Shown in pieces: positions 14,877-15,333 of a DNA stretch of 15,333 bases. The notes under the pieces were generated by a model that worked only from the letters and a program-made list of their open reading frames with translations, made no database searches and was not told the DNA's origin. This DNA comes from an uncultured Collinsella sp. (lineage in GTDB: Bacteria; Actinomycetota; Coriobacteriia; Coriobacteriales; Coriobacteriaceae). The position numbers and the translations under genes were made by a program. Location of the stretch: contig CAKTVQ010000030.1 in NCBI GenBank assembly GCA_934630375.1, positions 1 to 15,333 on the forward strand, given 5' to 3'. Positions within the stretch are counted from its first letter, which is position 1; every line of letters begins with the position of its first letter.

Positions 14877-15093
14877 GTCTCGATCTGTAACAACTAGGGA
14901 TGGAAATTGGGCCTAGGTGTTACAGATCGAGACAGGAAGAAATGGTCCTATGGAAAATCTCGATTTGTAACAGCTGGTCGCCAAAACCGGCCCTTCGTGT
15001 TACAGATCGAGACAAACCAAAACCGCTCCGCAGAAAATCTCAATCTGTAACATCTAGGCGCCAAAATCCGCTCTTCCTGTTACAGATTGAGAT
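14877..15093. repeat. Array B: three 57-bp palindromes on an 80-bp period
   Basis: Copies lie at 14877-14933, 14957-15013 and 15037-15093, again 57 bp each and exactly 80 bp apart. The first copy has 22-bp arms matching at 21 positions (14877-14898, 14912-14933), the second matches at 14 of 16, and the third has perfect 16-bp arms. All have the AAA centre on the plus strand, as in array A. The second spacer (15014-15036) matches the first spacer of array A at 18 of 23 bases. The array lies in the 538-bp gene-free stretch (14740-15277) between the divergent gpmA and the partial gltB-like gene; the rest of that stretch holds the gpmA promoter and about 180 bp of leader with no further structure seen apart from a 10-bp palindrome at 15188-15197. 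Confidence 0.9.
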
Positions 15094-15277
15094 GTTTGAA
15101 GTGGTGAGCTAACAGGCTGAACTTGGGGCCTATGTTGTCGCCCTTGAGGTCGGCGGTGTCCGCTCGTAGGGCGTGCGTTACGCGATTGTTTCGAAACGGG
15201 CGGGAAACACAACGATGCCCCGATGCTCCTACTATGCCTATTCAACTGACTGTCTAAATATCTAGGGGAGGATCGCG

Positions 15278-15333
15278 ATGCAGGCAGATTCCGCTCAGCA
15301 GCAGGGCCTTTATCGCCCCGAATTCGACCACGA
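15278..15333 (+). CDS. Start of a gene, possibly glutamate synthase large subunit (partial)
   Basis: Only 18 complete codons are visible: MQADSAQQQGLYRPEFDH, cut by the window end. ATG 15278 follows AGGGGAGGA at about 15263-15271. The sequence GLYRPEFDH closely resembles the stretch just before the catalytic N-terminal Cys of class II glutamine amidotransferases in GltB, where it is usually followed by a (D/E)ACGVG motif. The last two bases in the window, GA, allow Asp or Glu at the next position. The call is a suggestion from very short sequence and needs the bases beyond the window. Confidence 0.5.
   Translation, partial: MQADSAQQQGLYRPEFDH

Noticed and set aside
12390..15093. CRISPR array interpretation of the periodic repeats
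   Set aside because: The arms alternate in orientation, the spacers of the two arrays share sequence, there are only three units per array and no cas genes. A BIME-like palindromic array fits better.

Overview
The window looks like chromosome of a Coriobacteriia-type actinobacterium, most likely Collinsella or a close relative. This is inferred from the fairly high GC content, TTG and GTG starts behind strong AAGGAGG sites, CCA-encoding tRNA genes, the particular mix of a MurNAc phosphotransferase operon with rubredoxin and Nramp genes, and dense palindromic intergenic repeats. No 16S sequence is present, so the genus is not proven.

Layout. Positions 1-207 hold the terminator of an upstream gene (its last codons may be at 1-15), an 83-bp nested inverted repeat and the leader of rnr (RNase R, 208-2343). 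A small serine recombinase (2521-3126) follows, with repeated half-sites directly upstream, then a VanZ-family membrane protein (3231-3812). Positions 4017-8460 form a muropeptide-sugar scavenging cluster: a MurR/RpiR regulator, MurNAc-6-P etherase MurQ, a PTS EIIBC permease without EIIA, and a DUF871/MupG-type 6-phospho-N-acetylmuramidase that sits behind an intrinsic terminator. An ArsC/Spx-like thioredoxin-fold protein (8553-8912) and a minus-strand gene of unknown function (8985-9395) come next, then tRNA-Gln(CTG) and tRNA-Glu(CTC) with a clear promoter and terminator. A TPR protein overlaps smpB (tmRNA-binding protein). After a 67-bp inverted repeat come a flavin reductase-like protein and a short rubredoxin, which together look like a split high-molecular-weight rubredoxin. 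On the minus strand are gpmA (phosphoglycerate mutase) and mntH (Nramp metal transporter), probably co-transcribed. The window ends in the first 56 bases of a gene whose N-terminus resembles glutamate synthase large subunit.

How the genes work together. The 4017-8460 cluster would import MurNAc or MurNAc-GlcNAc as the 6-phosphate, split the disaccharide inside the cell with MupG, and cleave the lactyl ether with MurQ to give GlcNAc-6-P, under MurR control. RNase R and SmpB act in the same trans-translation and RNA-decay pathway but lie about 8.5 kb apart here. The flavin reductase and rubredoxin would pass electrons from NAD(P)H towards oxygen- or peroxide-detoxifying enzymes.

The most unusual structure is a pair of matching repeat arrays, 12390-12606 and 14877-15093. 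Each has exactly three 57-bp inverted-repeat elements on an exact 80-bp period, in the same orientation, and together they flank the gpmA-mntH pair. The arm sequences show compensatory changes. The arrays resemble enterobacterial BIMEs but share no sequence with any family I can name.
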